Positions 1 through 9,701 are shown, counted from the stretch's first letter. The stretch is DNA of 64,000 nucleotides from Streptomyces sp. JH34 (GCF_029428875.1 NZ_JAJSOO010000001.1:2852001-2916000), one strand, 5' to 3'. Notes: generated from the letters alone by a model not told the origin. Translations and numbers: made by a program.

Positions 1-189
1 CATCGTGTGGAGCTCCTCCACGACCTCTTCCAGCGCCTCGACCTCGGGCAGCGAGAAGACGTAGTAGGCGCTCTCGTCCCAGTAAGGGCGCAGGGATCCG
101 TCCGGGTAGCGGGTCAGGGGGTAGATCAGGCCCTGTTCCTCGACGGTTTCCTGCCAGCCGGGACGCGGTTCCGTGGTGCGGCGTTCCAT
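1..189 (-). CDS. Glutathionylspermidine synthase-family ATP-grasp protein (N-terminal part, YgiC-like)
   Basis: Only the first 63 codons are in the window; the gene runs off the left edge. The visible N-terminus (MERRTTEPRPGWQETVEEQG, then a segment rich in Tyr/Trp/Asp with YPDGSLRPYWDESAYYVFS) is the characteristic start of the glutathionylspermidine synthase-like ATP-grasp family, to which E. coli YgiC belongs. The catalytic ATP-grasp domain lies outside the window, so activity cannot be judged. Streptomyces do not make glutathione, so the true substrate is unknown. It lies 7 nt downstream of the small lipoprotein gene and is surely in the same operon, echoing the E. coli ygiB-ygiC pair. 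Family call is good, specific function unknown. Confidence 0.75.
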   Translation of the reverse strand, partial: MERRTTEPRPGWQETVEEQGLIYPLTRYPDGSLRPYWDESAYYVFSLPEVEALEEVVEELHTM

Positions 190-196
190 GAGGTCG

Positions 197-472
197 TCAG
201 CCGCCGCTGGAGCCGGAGGAGCCGAAACCGTCGCGTTCGACCGCCGACTTGTTGAAACTTCCGCCGGACATGCGGTTCTTGTAGTTGCTGCCGCCGTAGT
301 AGTACGAACCGCTGCCGCTGCTGTCCTCGCACTCGTAACTGGGCAGGATCTCCTGGGTCACCGGGTCGACGCACCGCCTGTCGGGTTCGGAACCGCACGC
401 GGTGAGCGTTGCCGCCAGTACGCCCATGCCGCCGAGCACGACGGTGCCCGACCTCAGCTTGCGCCTGTCCAT
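197..472 (-). CDS. Small secreted lipoprotein, partner of the YgiC-like gene
   Basis: A 91-residue protein. I start it at the ATG at 472 because GGGGGAG lies just upstream; an in-frame upstream ATG has no such site. The N-terminus is a lipoprotein signal: basic MDRRKLRSG, a hydrophobic stretch, then lipobox LTAC with Cys26 as the predicted lipidated residue. The mature part is short, with two Cys and a Gly/Ser/Tyr-rich low-complexity segment (SSGSGSYYYGGSNYKNR) and a Gly/Ser tail. It precedes the ATP-grasp gene by 7 nt, so the two are co-transcribed. E. coli pairs a comparable membrane protein (YgiB, DUF1190) with YgiC; this looks like the actinobacterial counterpart by position and composition, but I cannot show homology from sequence alone. 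Confidence 0.75.
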   Translation of the reverse strand: MDRRKLRSGTVVLGGMGVLAATLTACGSEPDRRCVDPVTQEILPSYECEDSSGSGSYYYGGSNYKNRMSGGSFNKSAVERDGFGSSGSSGG

Positions 473-603
473 GTTCTGTTCTCCCCCGTCGTGACCCAAG
501 AGCCGGTGGCTGCCCACCCGCGAACTGCCAGTCAGATTAGATGCATGACCTCTGCGACTGAAACCCGGTGCCGCCCACTCCCCCGCATCCCCTCACACCC
601 CGT

Positions 604-1147
604 CTACGGGAGCACCCGGCACAGCGCGTCGAGTGCGCCCGCCCAGCCGCTCTCCGACGGTGTGCCGTAGCCGATCACCAGTCCGTCGCGGCCCGGCTCC
701 GTGTCCTGGTGCCGGAAGCGCGACAGCCGCTCCAGCGCGAGCCCCTGCCATAGCCTTGAGCCACTCGGCGCGCGGGAAGGAGGAGAGGTCCGGCGACCCC
801 GGCATCAGATCGTGGGCGGGGCGGCGGCGCACGGTCCGGGTCCTGGCCCCCGGGCCGGCGGCCCCGACGCTGCGGCCCGCCGCGGCCCGCCGGGCGACCC
901 TGGTCCCCGATCCCTGTCGTGCGGTGAGCCAGCCCTCCGCCACGAGCTCGGCGTAGGCGTCGGCGACGGTGTTGCGGGCGATCCCGAGGTCCGCGGCGAG
1001 CGTCCTGGAGGAGGGCAACCGGGTGCCGGGGGTCAGCCGCCCGGTGCGTACGGCCTCCCGCAGTGCGTTCATCAGCCCGCTGCGCAGGCCGGCGCCGACC
1101 GGTTCGATGTGCAGGTCGGCGCCGAAAGCGGCCCAGGAATCTGTCAT
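604..1147 (-). pseudogene. MocR/PdxR-type GntR regulator with an internal deletion
   Basis: The first ~130 codons are intact: a GntR winged helix (LRSGLMNALREAVRTGRLTP, LPSSRTLAADLGIARNTVAD, EGWLTARQGSGTRV) and the linker into the aminotransferase-like domain (DLSSFPRAEWLKA). Normally about 300 more residues of class-I aminotransferase fold follow. Here, directly after EWLKA, the DNA jumps into what reads in the next frame as the C-terminal tail of such proteins (GLALERLSRFRH ... DGLVIGYGTPSESGWAG ... LCRVLP, stop at 604). So most of the PLP-binding domain is deleted and the remnants are out of frame. The ORF that reads through ends at 593 with unrelated residues. It is divergent from the AhpD-like gene with 47 nt between starts, the usual MocR-target layout. 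The DNA-binding part could still be made, but the protein cannot sense PLP. Confidence 0.8.
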
Positions 1148-1194
1148 GGAAATGGACCATACCGGTGCGCCATCCGACCGTTAGCGTCCTTCCC

Positions 1195-1707
1195 ATGACC
1201 ACGCACACGCATCACCACGCACCCACCGAGACCGCCCCTCAGCACCCGGCCCGTCTGCAGTGGGCCCAACTCTCCCCGGACGTCTACAAGGCCATGGTCC
1301 GGCTGGACGCGGCCTCCCGTAAGGGACTCGACCCGAGGCTCCTCGAACTGGTGAAGATCCGCGCCTCACAGATCAACCACTGCGCGTTCTGCCTCGACAT
1401 GCACTCGAAGGACGCCCTCGCCGCGGGCGAGTCCGTCGAGCGGATCATCCAGCTCGGCGCCTGGGAGGAGTCGCAGCACTTCTACACGGAGAAGGAGCTG
1501 GCGGCGATCCGGCTGACGGAGGCGGTGACCGTCCTGACCGACGGGTTCGTGCCGGACGAGGTCTACGCGAAGGCCGCCGCGCACTTCGAGGAGGCCGAGC
1601 TCGCCCAGTTGATCGCCGCCATCACGGTGATCAACGCCTGGAACCGGTTCGGGGTGGCCGCCCGTCTGACTCCGGGCCACTACACGCCCGGCGACACCAA
1701 GCAGTGA
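1195..1707 (+). CDS. Carboxymuconolactone decarboxylase / AhpD-family protein
   Basis: A 170-residue protein of the CMD/AhpD all-alpha family. The thiol motif HCAFCLDMHSKDA places CxxC at Cys63 and Cys66 followed by His70, the peroxidase-type active site of AhpD-like members. This suggests an alkylhydroperoxidase or thiol-disulphide role rather than lactone decarboxylation. Start chosen at ATG 1195; an open frame extends upstream through the divergent regulator but lacks family sequence. The N-terminus is His-rich (HTHHH). Its start is 47 nt from the divergent MocR remnant, so it was probably that regulator's target; loss of the regulator may have changed its expression. Followed by a hairpin terminator, then the PEP mutase-like gene on the same strand. 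Confidence 0.85.
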   Translation: MTTHTHHHAPTETAPQHPARLQWAQLSPDVYKAMVRLDAASRKGLDPRLLELVKIRASQINHCAFCLDMHSKDALAAGESVERIIQLGAWEESQHFYTEKELAAIRLTEAVTVLTDGFVPDEVYAKAAAHFEEAELAQLIAAITVINAWNRFGVAARLTPGHYTPGDTKQ

Positions 1708-1716
1708 ACCGCCGGC

Positions 1717-1746
1717 GGCCGGGACACGGGCCACCCGGTCCCGGCC
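1717..1746 (+). terminator. Hairpin terminator after the AhpD-like gene
   Basis: A 9-bp stem GGCCGGGAC/GTCCCGGCC continues, after a one-base bulge, into an inner CGGG/CCCG stem with a 3-nt loop, starting 10 nt after the stop codon. No U-tract, as is usual in Streptomyces. Confidence 0.6.
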
Positions 1747-1853
1747 GAGCCGCCGGACACGGGGCACGAGCCGCCGGACACCGGGGCGTCGGACCCCGTG
1801 GCCCCGACCCCGGCCCGGCATGACCATCCCGTTCTTTCTGCACCGGCGCCCTG

Positions 1854-2591
1854 ATGAACGAGCCCGTGTCCGTCTTCCGCGCCCTGCACCACGGCCGTCC
1901 CCCTGGTGACCCCCTCGTACTGGCCGGCCCGTGGGACGCCGCGAGTGCCCAGGTGTTCGAGGACGCCGGATTCCCGGCCCTGGCCACACCGAGCGCCGGC
2001 GTCGCCGCCTCCCTCGGTCACGCCGACGGGCGGACCCCCGCCGCCGAGATGTTCGCGGCGGTCTCCCGGATCGCCCGGGCGGTGTCCGTTCCCGTGTCGG
2101 CCGACGTCGAAGCGGGGTACGGCCTGGCCCCGGACGAACTCGTCGAACGTCTCCTGGAAGCCGGCGCGGTCGGCTGCAATCTGGAGGACTCGGCCGACGG
2201 CGTTCTCGTCAACGCCCGGCGGCAGGCGGACCGGCTGGCGGAGGTGCGCGCCACTGCGGGGGACCCCCTCTTCGTCAACGCCCGTATCGACACCTACATC
2301 CACAGTGATCCGGCAGTCACGGACGTGGTCGCGGAGACGGTCCGCCGGGCCCGCCTCTACGCCGGGGCCGGCGCGGACTGCGTGTACCCGATCATGGCAC
2401 CGGCCGACGATCTTCCCCGTCTGGCCGCCGCGGTTCCGGTCCCGCTCAACGCCCTCGGCGCTCCCGACGGCCCGGCCGCGACCCGCGGGCTGGGCGAGCT
2501 CGGCGCGGCACGTGTCACCTTCGGCCCCCTGCTGCAGCGCGGGGCGGCGGACGCCGTACGCGGCCTCGCCGCCCGGCTGCTCGGTACCTGA
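1854..2591 (+). CDS. Isocitrate lyase/PEP mutase-family protein
   Basis: A 245-residue TIM-barrel protein of the phosphoenolpyruvate mutase/isocitrate lyase superfamily. Visible marks are LAGPWDAASAQVFEDAGFPA at the N-terminus (family pattern GxxDxxSAxxxExAGF), the metal/substrate motif SADVEAGYG (~residues 81-89), and GCNLEDS (~107-113), where isocitrate lyases would have KKCGH. The absence of KKCGH points to a C-C or C-P lyase/mutase of unknown substrate rather than true isocitrate lyase. Second gene on the plus strand after the AhpD-like gene, with a 146-nt gap that includes a hairpin and a twofold direct repeat (GAGCCGCCGGACAC), so it may have its own promoter. Transcription ends at two strong hairpins before mdh. 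Confidence 0.85.
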   Translation: MNEPVSVFRALHHGRPPGDPLVLAGPWDAASAQVFEDAGFPALATPSAGVAASLGHADGRTPAAEMFAAVSRIARAVSVPVSADVEAGYGLAPDELVERLLEAGAVGCNLEDSADGVLVNARRQADRLAEVRATAGDPLFVNARIDTYIHSDPAVTDVVAETVRRARLYAGAGADCVYPIMAPADDLPRLAAAVPVPLNALGAPDGPAATRGLGELGAARVTFGPLLQRGAADAVRGLAARLLGT

Positions 2592-2668
2592 GCACGCCTC
2601 GGTCACTCCGGACACGGCGACCGCTGAGCACCCGTCGACCACAACGGGCGCAGATGCCGCTGAGCGCA

Positions 2669-2698
2669 CTCGGCCGGTCCGGGCACGGACCGGCCGAG
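2669..2698. terminator. First of two back-to-back terminator hairpins
   Basis: A perfect 13-bp stem (CTCGGCCGGTCCG / CGGACCGGCCGAG) with a GGCA loop, between the convergent PEP mutase-like gene and mdh. Confidence 0.7.
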
Positions 2699-2705
2699 CA
2701 CGCAG

Positions 2706-2749
2706 AGGAGGGCGCCCCCGGCAGCAGTCGCTGCCGGGGGCGCCCTCCT
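2706..2749. terminator. Second, bidirectional terminator hairpin
   Basis: A perfect 20-bp stem (arms 2706-2725 and 2730-2749) with a 4-nt loop, placed between the converging PEP mutase-like gene and mdh. It works equally on both strands by symmetry. Confidence 0.85.
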
Positions 2750-2783
2750 ACGGCTCCGGATCCGGCCGGTGGCCGGACTCCGG

Positions 2784-3866
<1,083 letters not shown>

Positions 3867-3951
3867 CTATCCGACCCTCGCAGCCCGGGCCGCCCGCCCC
3901 CCTGTGGGACCGCACACAGTCGGTCACACACCGCAGCCGCCGCTCGCGTGA

Positions 3952-5034
3952 TCACTCCGCCGTGGTGCAGCCGGTCTCCCCGGAGGCGAGGGTCGCGCAC
4001 GCCTCGGCGTCGGAGGCCTTTCGGACCGCGATCATCGGGGTGTACGCGTCGGCGTCGGCGTCCACCGTTCCCACCTGCTCCGCAGAGCCGGCGGTGATCT
4101 TCACGGTGTCGCCGGGAGACGCCCGGGTGATACGGGCCCATGCCGCCCCGCAGGTCTCGCTGTAGCGGACCTCGACGAGCTCCGCGCCGAGGGTCGTCCG
4201 GGCCACCGTGCCGGCGAACTGACCGCCGCAGCCCGTGGTTTCCGGATCCTTTCCGGTGCAGTCGGCACCTCCGCACCTGACGCCGGAGGGCAACCGGGTC
4301 GCGCCGGTGACGGGTCCGTCGGACGGTGTCCCGGCCACCGCGCCGGGGCCGTCGTCGTTCCCGCCCAGATCGACGAGCAGCACCGCCCCGGCCATCAGCA
4401 GGAGCGCGCCCACGACACCCGCCAGGAACAGCGCCACCCTGCGAGGGCGACCCCGACGGGGCTCACCGGCCGTTCCACTTCCGCTCCTCCCGGGATCCGG
4501 TGCCGAGTTCGGCCGCCGCTGCCGCGGGAGCCGCGAAGCCGTTCCCCGGCGGACGGGTACCGCCTGCGGGCGGCCCGGGTCGCGTCCCGCACCTCCGGTC
4601 CCCTCGGCCGAGGAGGCTCCCCGAGCGCCACCGGCCGAAGCGCGGCCTGCCGTGCGGCTCGCGCGCCTGTTCGCCACGGGGGCCGCGGCCACACCCGCCT
4701 CACCGGGCGCCGCACGCGCCTGGGAGATCCTGATGGTCTGCATGGTCATGTCGTGGCGCATCTCGGAACGGCTCCAGGCCCGTTCCGCCGGCTCCCACAT
4801 CGCCGTCAGGTGGTGCGGCTGTGTACCCGTCACCTCGGCGAGCGCGACGATCGCCCCCCTGGGCGCGAGCAGCCTGCCGTTGAGATAGCGCTCCCACGCC
4901 GTCCTGCTGTAGCCCGTGCGGTCGGCCACCGCAGCCAGGCTCAGGCCGCTGCGGTCCACCAGTCCGCGCAGCCGTTCCGCGAACTCCCGTAACTCCGGAT
5001 CGAGTTCTTGCGGTAGCGCCTTCCAGCGAGGCAT
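3952..5034 (-). CDS. HTH membrane protein with DUF2690 extracytoplasmic domain
   Basis: A 360-residue single-pass protein. Residues ~15-70 form a XRE-like helix-turn-helix (FAERLRGLVDRSGLSLAAVA, DRTGYSRTAWERYLNGRLLA). A long Ala/Arg/Gly/Pro linker follows to about residue 200, then one membrane helix (RVALFLAGVVGALLLMAGAV). Outside is a Cys-rich DUF2690-type domain (CGGADC, GCGGQF, SETCGAAWARI, ACATLASGETGC), probably disulphide-bonded. The layout, HTH inside and sensor outside, resembles RodZ or membrane-bound anti-terminators. Such proteins are abundant in Streptomyces but their ligand is unknown. GGGGGGTGAG precedes the ATG at 5034. It ends 178 nt before mdh begins, so probably separately transcribed. 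Confidence 0.85.
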   Translation of the reverse strand: MPRWKALPQELDPELREFAERLRGLVDRSGLSLAAVADRTGYSRTAWERYLNGRLLAPRGAIVALAEVTGTQPHHLTAMWEPAERAWSRSEMRHDMTMQTIRISQARAAPGEAGVAAAPVANRRASRTAGRASAGGARGASSAEGTGGAGRDPGRPQAVPVRRGTASRLPRQRRPNSAPDPGRSGSGTAGEPRRGRPRRVALFLAGVVGALLLMAGAVLLVDLGGNDDGPGAVAGTPSDGPVTGATRLPSGVRCGGADCTGKDPETTGCGGQFAGTVARTTLGAELVEVRYSETCGAAWARITRASPGDTVKITAGSAEQVGTVDADADAYTPMIAVRKASDAEACATLASGETGCTTAE

Positions 5035-5523
5035 TGCTCACCCCCCAGTCGTCCACCCAGGCGATCCCCACCGGGTGTTCCCGACGCGCCCCGGTACACC
5101 GGCACCGGGTCCTCCTCCTGCGACCGGAGTTGGCCCCGCGTTTCGCACTACCCAGAAGGATGCACGAGCTCACGCCGCCGGTTCCGGGTGGAGGGGCGCA
5201 CTGGGGCATTCGGCAGGAGCGCACTCTCCACCGGGTGGCGTAGCGCCTGTCGAGCGGTCCGGGGGCTCCACCGTTGCCTGACGATCACACCGTGGCGGAA
5301 TGGTCACTTCCGTGCCACAGGGGCAAGGCATCCCTTGAACCCGCCGCCCCATGTCCATGACTCTTGATCCAGGACAGGGCAGGCCGTTCAAGTCGCCGCA
5401 TCCCGGTGCTTCTCGCACCGGCGACCTGTCCGGTGTCCGTCCCTTCTCGGGGGAGGGGACGGACACTCCCTCAGGGGAGGGACGCCTTCCGGAGGGAGCG
5501 GTCCTCCCGGAGGCGGACGCCTC
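5035..5523. other. 489-nt gene-free stretch
   Basis: Promoter region of the HTH/DUF2690 gene at its left end and terminator region of the folD-DUF3017 operon at its right end. I see no convincing ORF. Confidence 0.6.
5433..5466 (-). terminator. Hairpin after the folD-DUF3017 operon
   Basis: An 11-bp perfect stem GTGTCCGTCCC/GGGACGGACAC with a 12-nt loop, about 60 nt past the DUF3017 stop codon. Confidence 0.55.
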
Positions 5524-6294
5524 TCAGCGGATCGTGAAGTGGACCACGTCCTGCAGGATCGGGACCTGCAGCCACGGCTTCGGCTGAGCCATCAGCGCGA
5601 GCAGCACGATCAAGGTGCCCATCAAGCCGTACGTGACCAGATCGGTGAACCGGGACCGTACCGCCAGCATGCCGACGGACGGGACCACCCAGCGCAGGAC
5701 CGCTCCCGCGAGCAGGGCGACGCCCATCAGGATCGTGCCGATCCTGAACGCCTGGGCGAAGGGGTCGGCCCCGACGATCAGCAGTCCGAGCCCTGCGGTG
5801 CACAGCACCGTGAGCAGCGGCCACTGCCGGGCGGGCGCGGGCGCGTCCCCCGGTGCCGCCCGGCCGCCGCCCTCGGGGCGCGCGGTGTCACGGGTCAGCG
5901 AGAAGCGGCGCGAAGGTGCCCATGTGGAGCCACCGGCCCCCGTCTCCCCGGCGTCCCCGTCCGGGCCGGCTCCTGCGGCGTCCGGTCCGGCGTCACCGCC
6001 GGCATCCGCGGCGCCTTCCGAGCCGGCGCCTCCGTCCGGGTCCGCGGTGCCGGGTGCTCCGGCGGGGGCGGGCGTGTCCGCCTCCCCGGCTTCCCCGGAC
6101 GCGTCGCCCTTCGCTGCCCCGGGCCCTTCACGTTCCTCGGGCCGCGCGGACACCCGGCGCCCCTCGGACGCCTTCACCGCGCCGGGCCCCTCTGCATCCG
6201 CGGACACGTCCGCCCGCGCGTCGTCCGCCTGCGTGTCGTCCGCGCGCGCGAGGTCCGCGTGCCTGCCGTCCGCCGGACTCGTACCAGCACCCAT
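5524..6294 (-). CDS. DUF3017 membrane protein
   Basis: A 256-residue protein whose first ~150 residues are low-complexity and acidic (Ala/Asp/Gly/Glu/Pro), predicted disordered and cytoplasmic. The last ~105 residues are the DUF3017 core: three or four hydrophobic helices (WPLLTVLCTAGLGLLIVG, IGTILMGVALLAGAVLRWVV, LVTYGLMGTLIVLLALM). Function unknown. Encoded 19 nt downstream of folD on the same strand, and this pairing is conserved in Streptomyces from memory, so it is part of the folD operon. The disordered N-terminus is longer than the usual family member and could be over-called if translation starts at an internal codon. Confidence 0.8.
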   Translation of the reverse strand: MGAGTSPADGRHADLARADDTQADDARADVSADAEGPGAVKASEGRRVSARPEEREGPGAAKGDASGEAGEADTPAPAGAPGTADPDGGAGSEGAADAGGDAGPDAAGAGPDGDAGETGAGGSTWAPSRRFSLTRDTARPEGGGRAAPGDAPAPARQWPLLTVLCTAGLGLLIVGADPFAQAFRIGTILMGVALLAGAVLRWVVPSVGMLAVRSRFTDLVTYGLMGTLIVLLALMAQPKPWLQVPILQDVVHFTIR

Positions 6295-6313
6295 GGCGCT
6301 CCTCCGGTCCGGT

Positions 6314-7192
6314 TCAGCCGGCGGAGGCGGCGGTGGCCTCGGCGGCAGCGCGTTCGGCCGCCTCGACCACGTTGACGAGCAACTGGGCGCGGGTCATGGG
6401 CCCGACGCCGCCCGGGTTCGGGGCGACCCATGCGGCCACCTCGGCCACACCGGGGTGGACGTCGCCGACGATCTTCCCGTTCTCGTCCCTGCTGACGCCG
6501 ACGTCCAGTACGGCCGCGCCGGGCTTCACGTCCTCGGGCTTGATCAGGTGGGGCACGCCGGCGGCCGCGACGATGATGTCCGCCTGCCTGAGGTGCGCCG
6601 AGAGATCACGGGTGCCGGTGTGGCACTGGGTGACGGTCGCGTTCTCGGACTTGCGCGTCAGCAGCAGCGGGAGCGGCCGGCCGATGGTGACGCCCCGACC
6701 GACGACGACCACATGGGCGCCGTTGATCTCGACGCCGTGACGGCGGAGCAGGGTGACGACGCCCTGAGGGGTACAGGGCAGCGGGCCGGTCTCGTTCAGT
6801 ACGAGCTTGCCCAGGCTCATCGGGTGCAGCCCGTCCGCGTCCTTCGCCGGGTCCATCAGCTCCAGGATGCGGTTGGTGTCGATCCCCTTGGGGAGGGGGA
6901 GCTGCACGATGTAACCCGTGCAGTCGGGGTTGGCGTTGAGCTCCCGCACGACCTCCTCGATCTCCTCCTGGGTGGCGGTGTCGGGGAGTTCGCGCTGGAT
7001 GGATCCCATGCCGACCTGGGCGCAGTCACGGTGCTTGCCGTTCACGTACCAGCGGCTGCCCGGGTCGTCACCGACGAGCAGGGTCCCGAGGCCGGGGGTG
7101 ATGCCCTGTGCCTTGAGGGCCGCCACGCGGACGGTCAGATCGGACTTGATCGCAGCTGCGGTGGCCTTGCCATCGAGAATCTGGGCAGTCAT
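6314..7192 (-). CDS. folD: Bifunctional methylene-THF dehydrogenase/methenyl-THF cyclohydrolase
   Basis: FolD interconverts 5,10-methylene-THF and 10-formyl-THF, supplying one-carbon units to purine (PurN, PurH) and formyl-Met synthesis. The 292-residue protein has the catalytic YVNGK motif (Tyr49, Lys53), the substrate segment [12 protein letters not shown], and the NADP site [17 protein letters not shown] start at ATG 7192 ([10 protein letters not shown]) because GAGGATG lies 5-11 nt upstream; the ATG three codons earlier would sit on that ribosome site. First gene of a folD-DUF3017 operon. The purine genes purH and purN that consume its product lie about 2.5 kb away. Confidence 0.95.
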   Translation of the reverse strand: MTAQILDGKATAAAIKSDLTVRVAALKAQGITPGLGTLLVGDDPGSRWYVNGKHRDCAQVGMGSIQRELPDTATQEEIEEVVRELNANPDCTGYIVQLPLPKGIDTNRILELMDPAKDADGLHPMSLGKLVLNETGPLPCTPQGVVTLLRRHGVEINGAHVVVVGRGVTIGRPLPLLLTRKSENATVTQCHTGTRDLSAHLRQADIIVAAAGVPHLIKPEDVKPGAAVLDVGVSRDENGKIVGDVHPGVAEVAAWVAPNPGGVGPMTRAQLLVNVVEAAERAAAEATAASAG

Positions 7193-7426
7193 GACACCCA
7201 TCCTCGCGGATGACCCCGCCCACGTACCAATCCTGGTCTGTCACGTGGACGCGAGATTGCACTTGCACAACGCATTCCGCAATCGACTGGACAAAATATG
7301 GATGTCATGACGACGATAAGTCCCGCATCACCGCGGACAGTGTCGGGGGGACCACCGTTCAGAATGCACACGATTCCTCCGCGCGGGCCGCGTCGTCCCC
7401 GCACTTCACAACGGAGGAATCTCGCC
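7193..7426. promoter_or_regulatory. Divergent promoter region, folD / membrane gene
   Basis: A 234-nt intergenic region that is AT-richer than its surroundings around 7255-7315. It contains an ATTGC...GCAAT inverted pair (7256-7284) with TGCAC direct repeats between. No promoter hexamers stand out firmly. Confidence 0.35.
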
Positions 7427-8032
7427 ATGAGCTTCGGCGACCCCAACAACCCCTACGGCCAGCAGCAGGGTGGACAGCCGGGCGGGCAGCCGGGCTACGG
7501 CTACCCCCAGCAGGCCCCGCAGGGCGTTCCCCAGCAGGGCTACGGCTACCCGCAGGCACCCCCGGTCCAGGGCGGTTACGGCTTCCCGGGCGGACCGGCG
7601 ACGATGCCGGGCGGCGTGAAGGCTGCCCGCATCATGCTCTACGTCCTGGGTGGTTTCCAGGTCATCGGCGCGATCTTCATGGTCATCGGGGGCGCCTGGC
7701 TGAGCGACAAGCTGTCCGAAGCCGAGTCGTCCTACAGCTCGACCAGCACCCAGGACGCGGCCGACATCAGCATGGGCATATTCGTCGTCCTCGGCATCCT
7801 GACCCTCGGCATCGCGCTGTGGGCGATCCTGACCGCCGCCAAGTTCACCTCCGGCGGTAACGGAATCCGCATCTCGGCGATCGTCTACGGCTCGCTCGTC
7901 ACGCTCTTCAGCGTCATCAGCCTCCTGACGACGAACGTCTTCGCCCTCATCAGCATCGCGCTGGGCATCATGGTCGTCGTGTTCTGCGCCAAGCAGGACG
8001 GCGCGGAGTGGTTCCAGCGTCCGCGCCACTGA
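7427..8032 (+). CDS. Gln/Gly/Pro/Tyr-rich tetraspan membrane protein
   Basis: A 201-residue protein starting at the ATG at 7427, which has an excellent GGAGGA site (7413-7418). The upstream in-frame extension is noncoding. The first ~60 residues are a low-complexity cytoplasmic tail of repeated GYGYPQ/QGGQPGGQP units. Four hydrophobic segments follow (IMLYVLGGFQVIGAIFMVIG, ISMGIFVVLGILTLGIALWA, ISAIVYGSLVTLFSVISLL, VFALISIALGIMVVVFCA). This architecture is common among small actinobacterial membrane proteins of unknown role. It is divergent from folD and ends at a hairpin shared with the convergent DUF2079 gene. Confidence 0.8.
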   Translation: MSFGDPNNPYGQQQGGQPGGQPGYGYPQQAPQGVPQQGYGYPQAPPVQGGYGFPGGPATMPGGVKAARIMLYVLGGFQVIGAIFMVIGGAWLSDKLSEAESSYSSTSTQDAADISMGIFVVLGILTLGIALWAILTAAKFTSGGNGIRISAIVYGSLVTLFSVISLLTTNVFALISIALGIMVVVFCAKQDGAEWFQRPRH

Positions 8033-8074
8033 CGCGCAGCACCGCCTTGCACACTCCGTTCGCGGGGCACCCAC

Positions 8075-8116
8075 GAAGGCCGTGACACCCGCCCACCCGG
8101 CGGGTGTGCGGCCTTC
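8075..8116. terminator. Bidirectional terminator between convergent genes
   Basis: GAAGGCCG/CGGCCTTC outer stem plus ACACCCGC/GCGGGTGT inner stem, separated by a small internal loop, 7-nt apical loop. Its right arm overlaps the DUF2079 stop codon. Confidence 0.75.
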
Positions 8117-9578
8117 AGCCGTTTCCGGGCTCCTTCGAGGTCCGCTCCATGACGACGAAGGAGCCCGCTTCCCGGGTGATCCGGTAGCGCGCCTCCGGGT
8201 GAAGCTGCTCGGCGTACTTCACCGGGTCGTCGATCGGCCGCGACCAGCCGAAGTCCAGGTTGATCGCGACGACGTCGGGTGCGGTACCCGGGGCACCGCC
8301 GATCCAGTAGACGGTGCGGTCCGCGGTCAGGTGCGCCATCAGCGTGATGTCCGTCTCCACCCGCGCGCCCACCGGAATGGCGTCGAGCGCCGCTTCGGCC
8401 GCGTGGGTGCGCGCGTCCGTCCTGTAGGTCTCCGGCCGCAGCAGGTCGCGGAGCGGGAGGTGCTGGGTGAGGGCGACGGCGACGGCCGCGGCCATCGGGA
8501 CGGCGACGTTCGCGTACGAGACGAGCCAGGGCCGCTTCGACCCCCGACTGCGGCGGATGCCGTCGGCCATGGCCAGGAAGACCACCGGCATCAGGATCGC
8601 GCTGTAGTGCCAGACCATCCCCCAGTGGTTGGAGTCCTGGGAGAGCAGCCGCCAGCCGAGAGTGGGCAGGACCAGCAGGATCAAGGGTGAGCGGAGCGCC
8701 ATGAACGCGGTGATGCCGACCAGGAAGACCAGCATCTCCAGCTTGACGGAGGAGTCGAGGACGCCGAGGACGGAGTCGAGCGGAGAGACCTCCTGCCCGC
8801 CGTTCTCCTCGATCTTCTTCCAGTAGTCGTACGTCCCCGCGCTGCTGGCCGCCGGTATGAGCACCAGCACGGTCAGCGCGAACGCGAGGACGCCGAAAGC
8901 CGCCAGGAGGAAGCCCTGGAGCCGGCGTCCGTACAGGGCCAGGAGCCCGCCGACGACGGCGACGGTGACCCCGAGGTCCTCCTTGACCAGGACCAGCGGC
9001 AGCGACCACAGGACGACGGCCCGCCACCGCTCCATGAGCAGGGCGCGGCAGACGAGCGCGATCAGCGGGACGGCGAGGGCTATCTCGTGGAAGTCGGCCT
9101 TCACCGCTTCCTGCAGCCCCCACGACAGTCCGTACGCGACGGTCGCGCAGAGGCCCGAGCGGCCGCCCAGAATCTGCTGGACGGTACGCCCGACCACGAC
9201 GGCGGACGCGGCGAACAGGGCGGCCTGGGCGAACAGCAGGGCGACCGCGGACGGCCAGATCCAGTAGAGCGGGACGAGGAGCGCCACCACGGGGCTGAAG
9301 TGGTCGCCCAGAATCAGATAACCCGGGCCCTTGATGTCGACGACCGGGGCGTCGAACCCCGCGTAGGCGCGCACCTCCTGCTCGAAGATGCCGAGGTCCC
9401 AGGAGGGCGACTGGAAGTGGCTGTAGCGCAGGTACCCGTAGAGGAAGTAGAGCGCGCACAGCACGGCGGCGGCGATCAGGTACGGGCGCAGCGGCGGCGC
9501 CGGGTGCGTCTTGCTCGCGGCCGGTTCCGGGGCCTGCCCGCCGGACACGCCTGTCTCGCTCTGGTTCAGGTCAAGCAC
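8115..9578 (-). CDS. DUF2079 polytopic membrane protein
   Basis: An integral membrane protein of about 487 residues with roughly ten hydrophobic helices. Family marks are SPSWDLGIFEQEV and the GPGYLILGDHFSPVVALLVP loop, followed later by DFHEIALAVPLIAL and LVKEDLGVTVAVVGGL. DUF2079 proteins look like GT-C-type, lipid-linked sugar glycosyltransferases, with acidic residues in the first extracytoplasmic loop, but no activity is established. I prefer GTG 9578 (GGGGG just upstream) to the ATG at 9659, which has no ribosome site. The residues between them are not family-like. Monocistronic, between terminators. Confidence 0.8.
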   Translation of the reverse strand: MLDLNQSETGVSGGQAPEPAASKTHPAPPLRPYLIAAAVLCALYFLYGYLRYSHFQSPSWDLGIFEQEVRAYAGFDAPVVDIKGPGYLILGDHFSPVVALLVPLYWIWPSAVALLFAQAALFAASAVVVGRTVQQILGGRSGLCATVAYGLSWGLQEAVKADFHEIALAVPLIALVCRALLMERWRAVVLWSLPLVLVKEDLGVTVAVVGGLLALYGRRLQGFLLAAFGVLAFALTVLVLIPAASSAGTYDYWKKIEENGGQEVSPLDSVLGVLDSSVKLEMLVFLVGITAFMALRSPLILLVLPTLGWRLLSQDSNHWGMVWHYSAILMPVVFLAMADGIRRSRGSKRPWLVSYANVAVPMAAAVAVALTQHLPLRDLLRPETYRTDARTHAAEAALDAIPVGARVETDITLMAHLTADRTVYWIGGAPGTAPDVVAINLDFGWSRPIDDPVKYAEQLHPEARYRITREAGSFVVMERTSKEPGNG

Positions 9579-9701
9579 GATGCCCCCGCAACGGAGTCCC
9601 TCACTGGTCACTGCCGGCCGGTCGCACCGGTCCCGTCCGTCACGGCCCGACAAGGCCATTCATTAGAACAGAGTGACGACTGGACTCCGCGCGCCGGGAC
9701 G

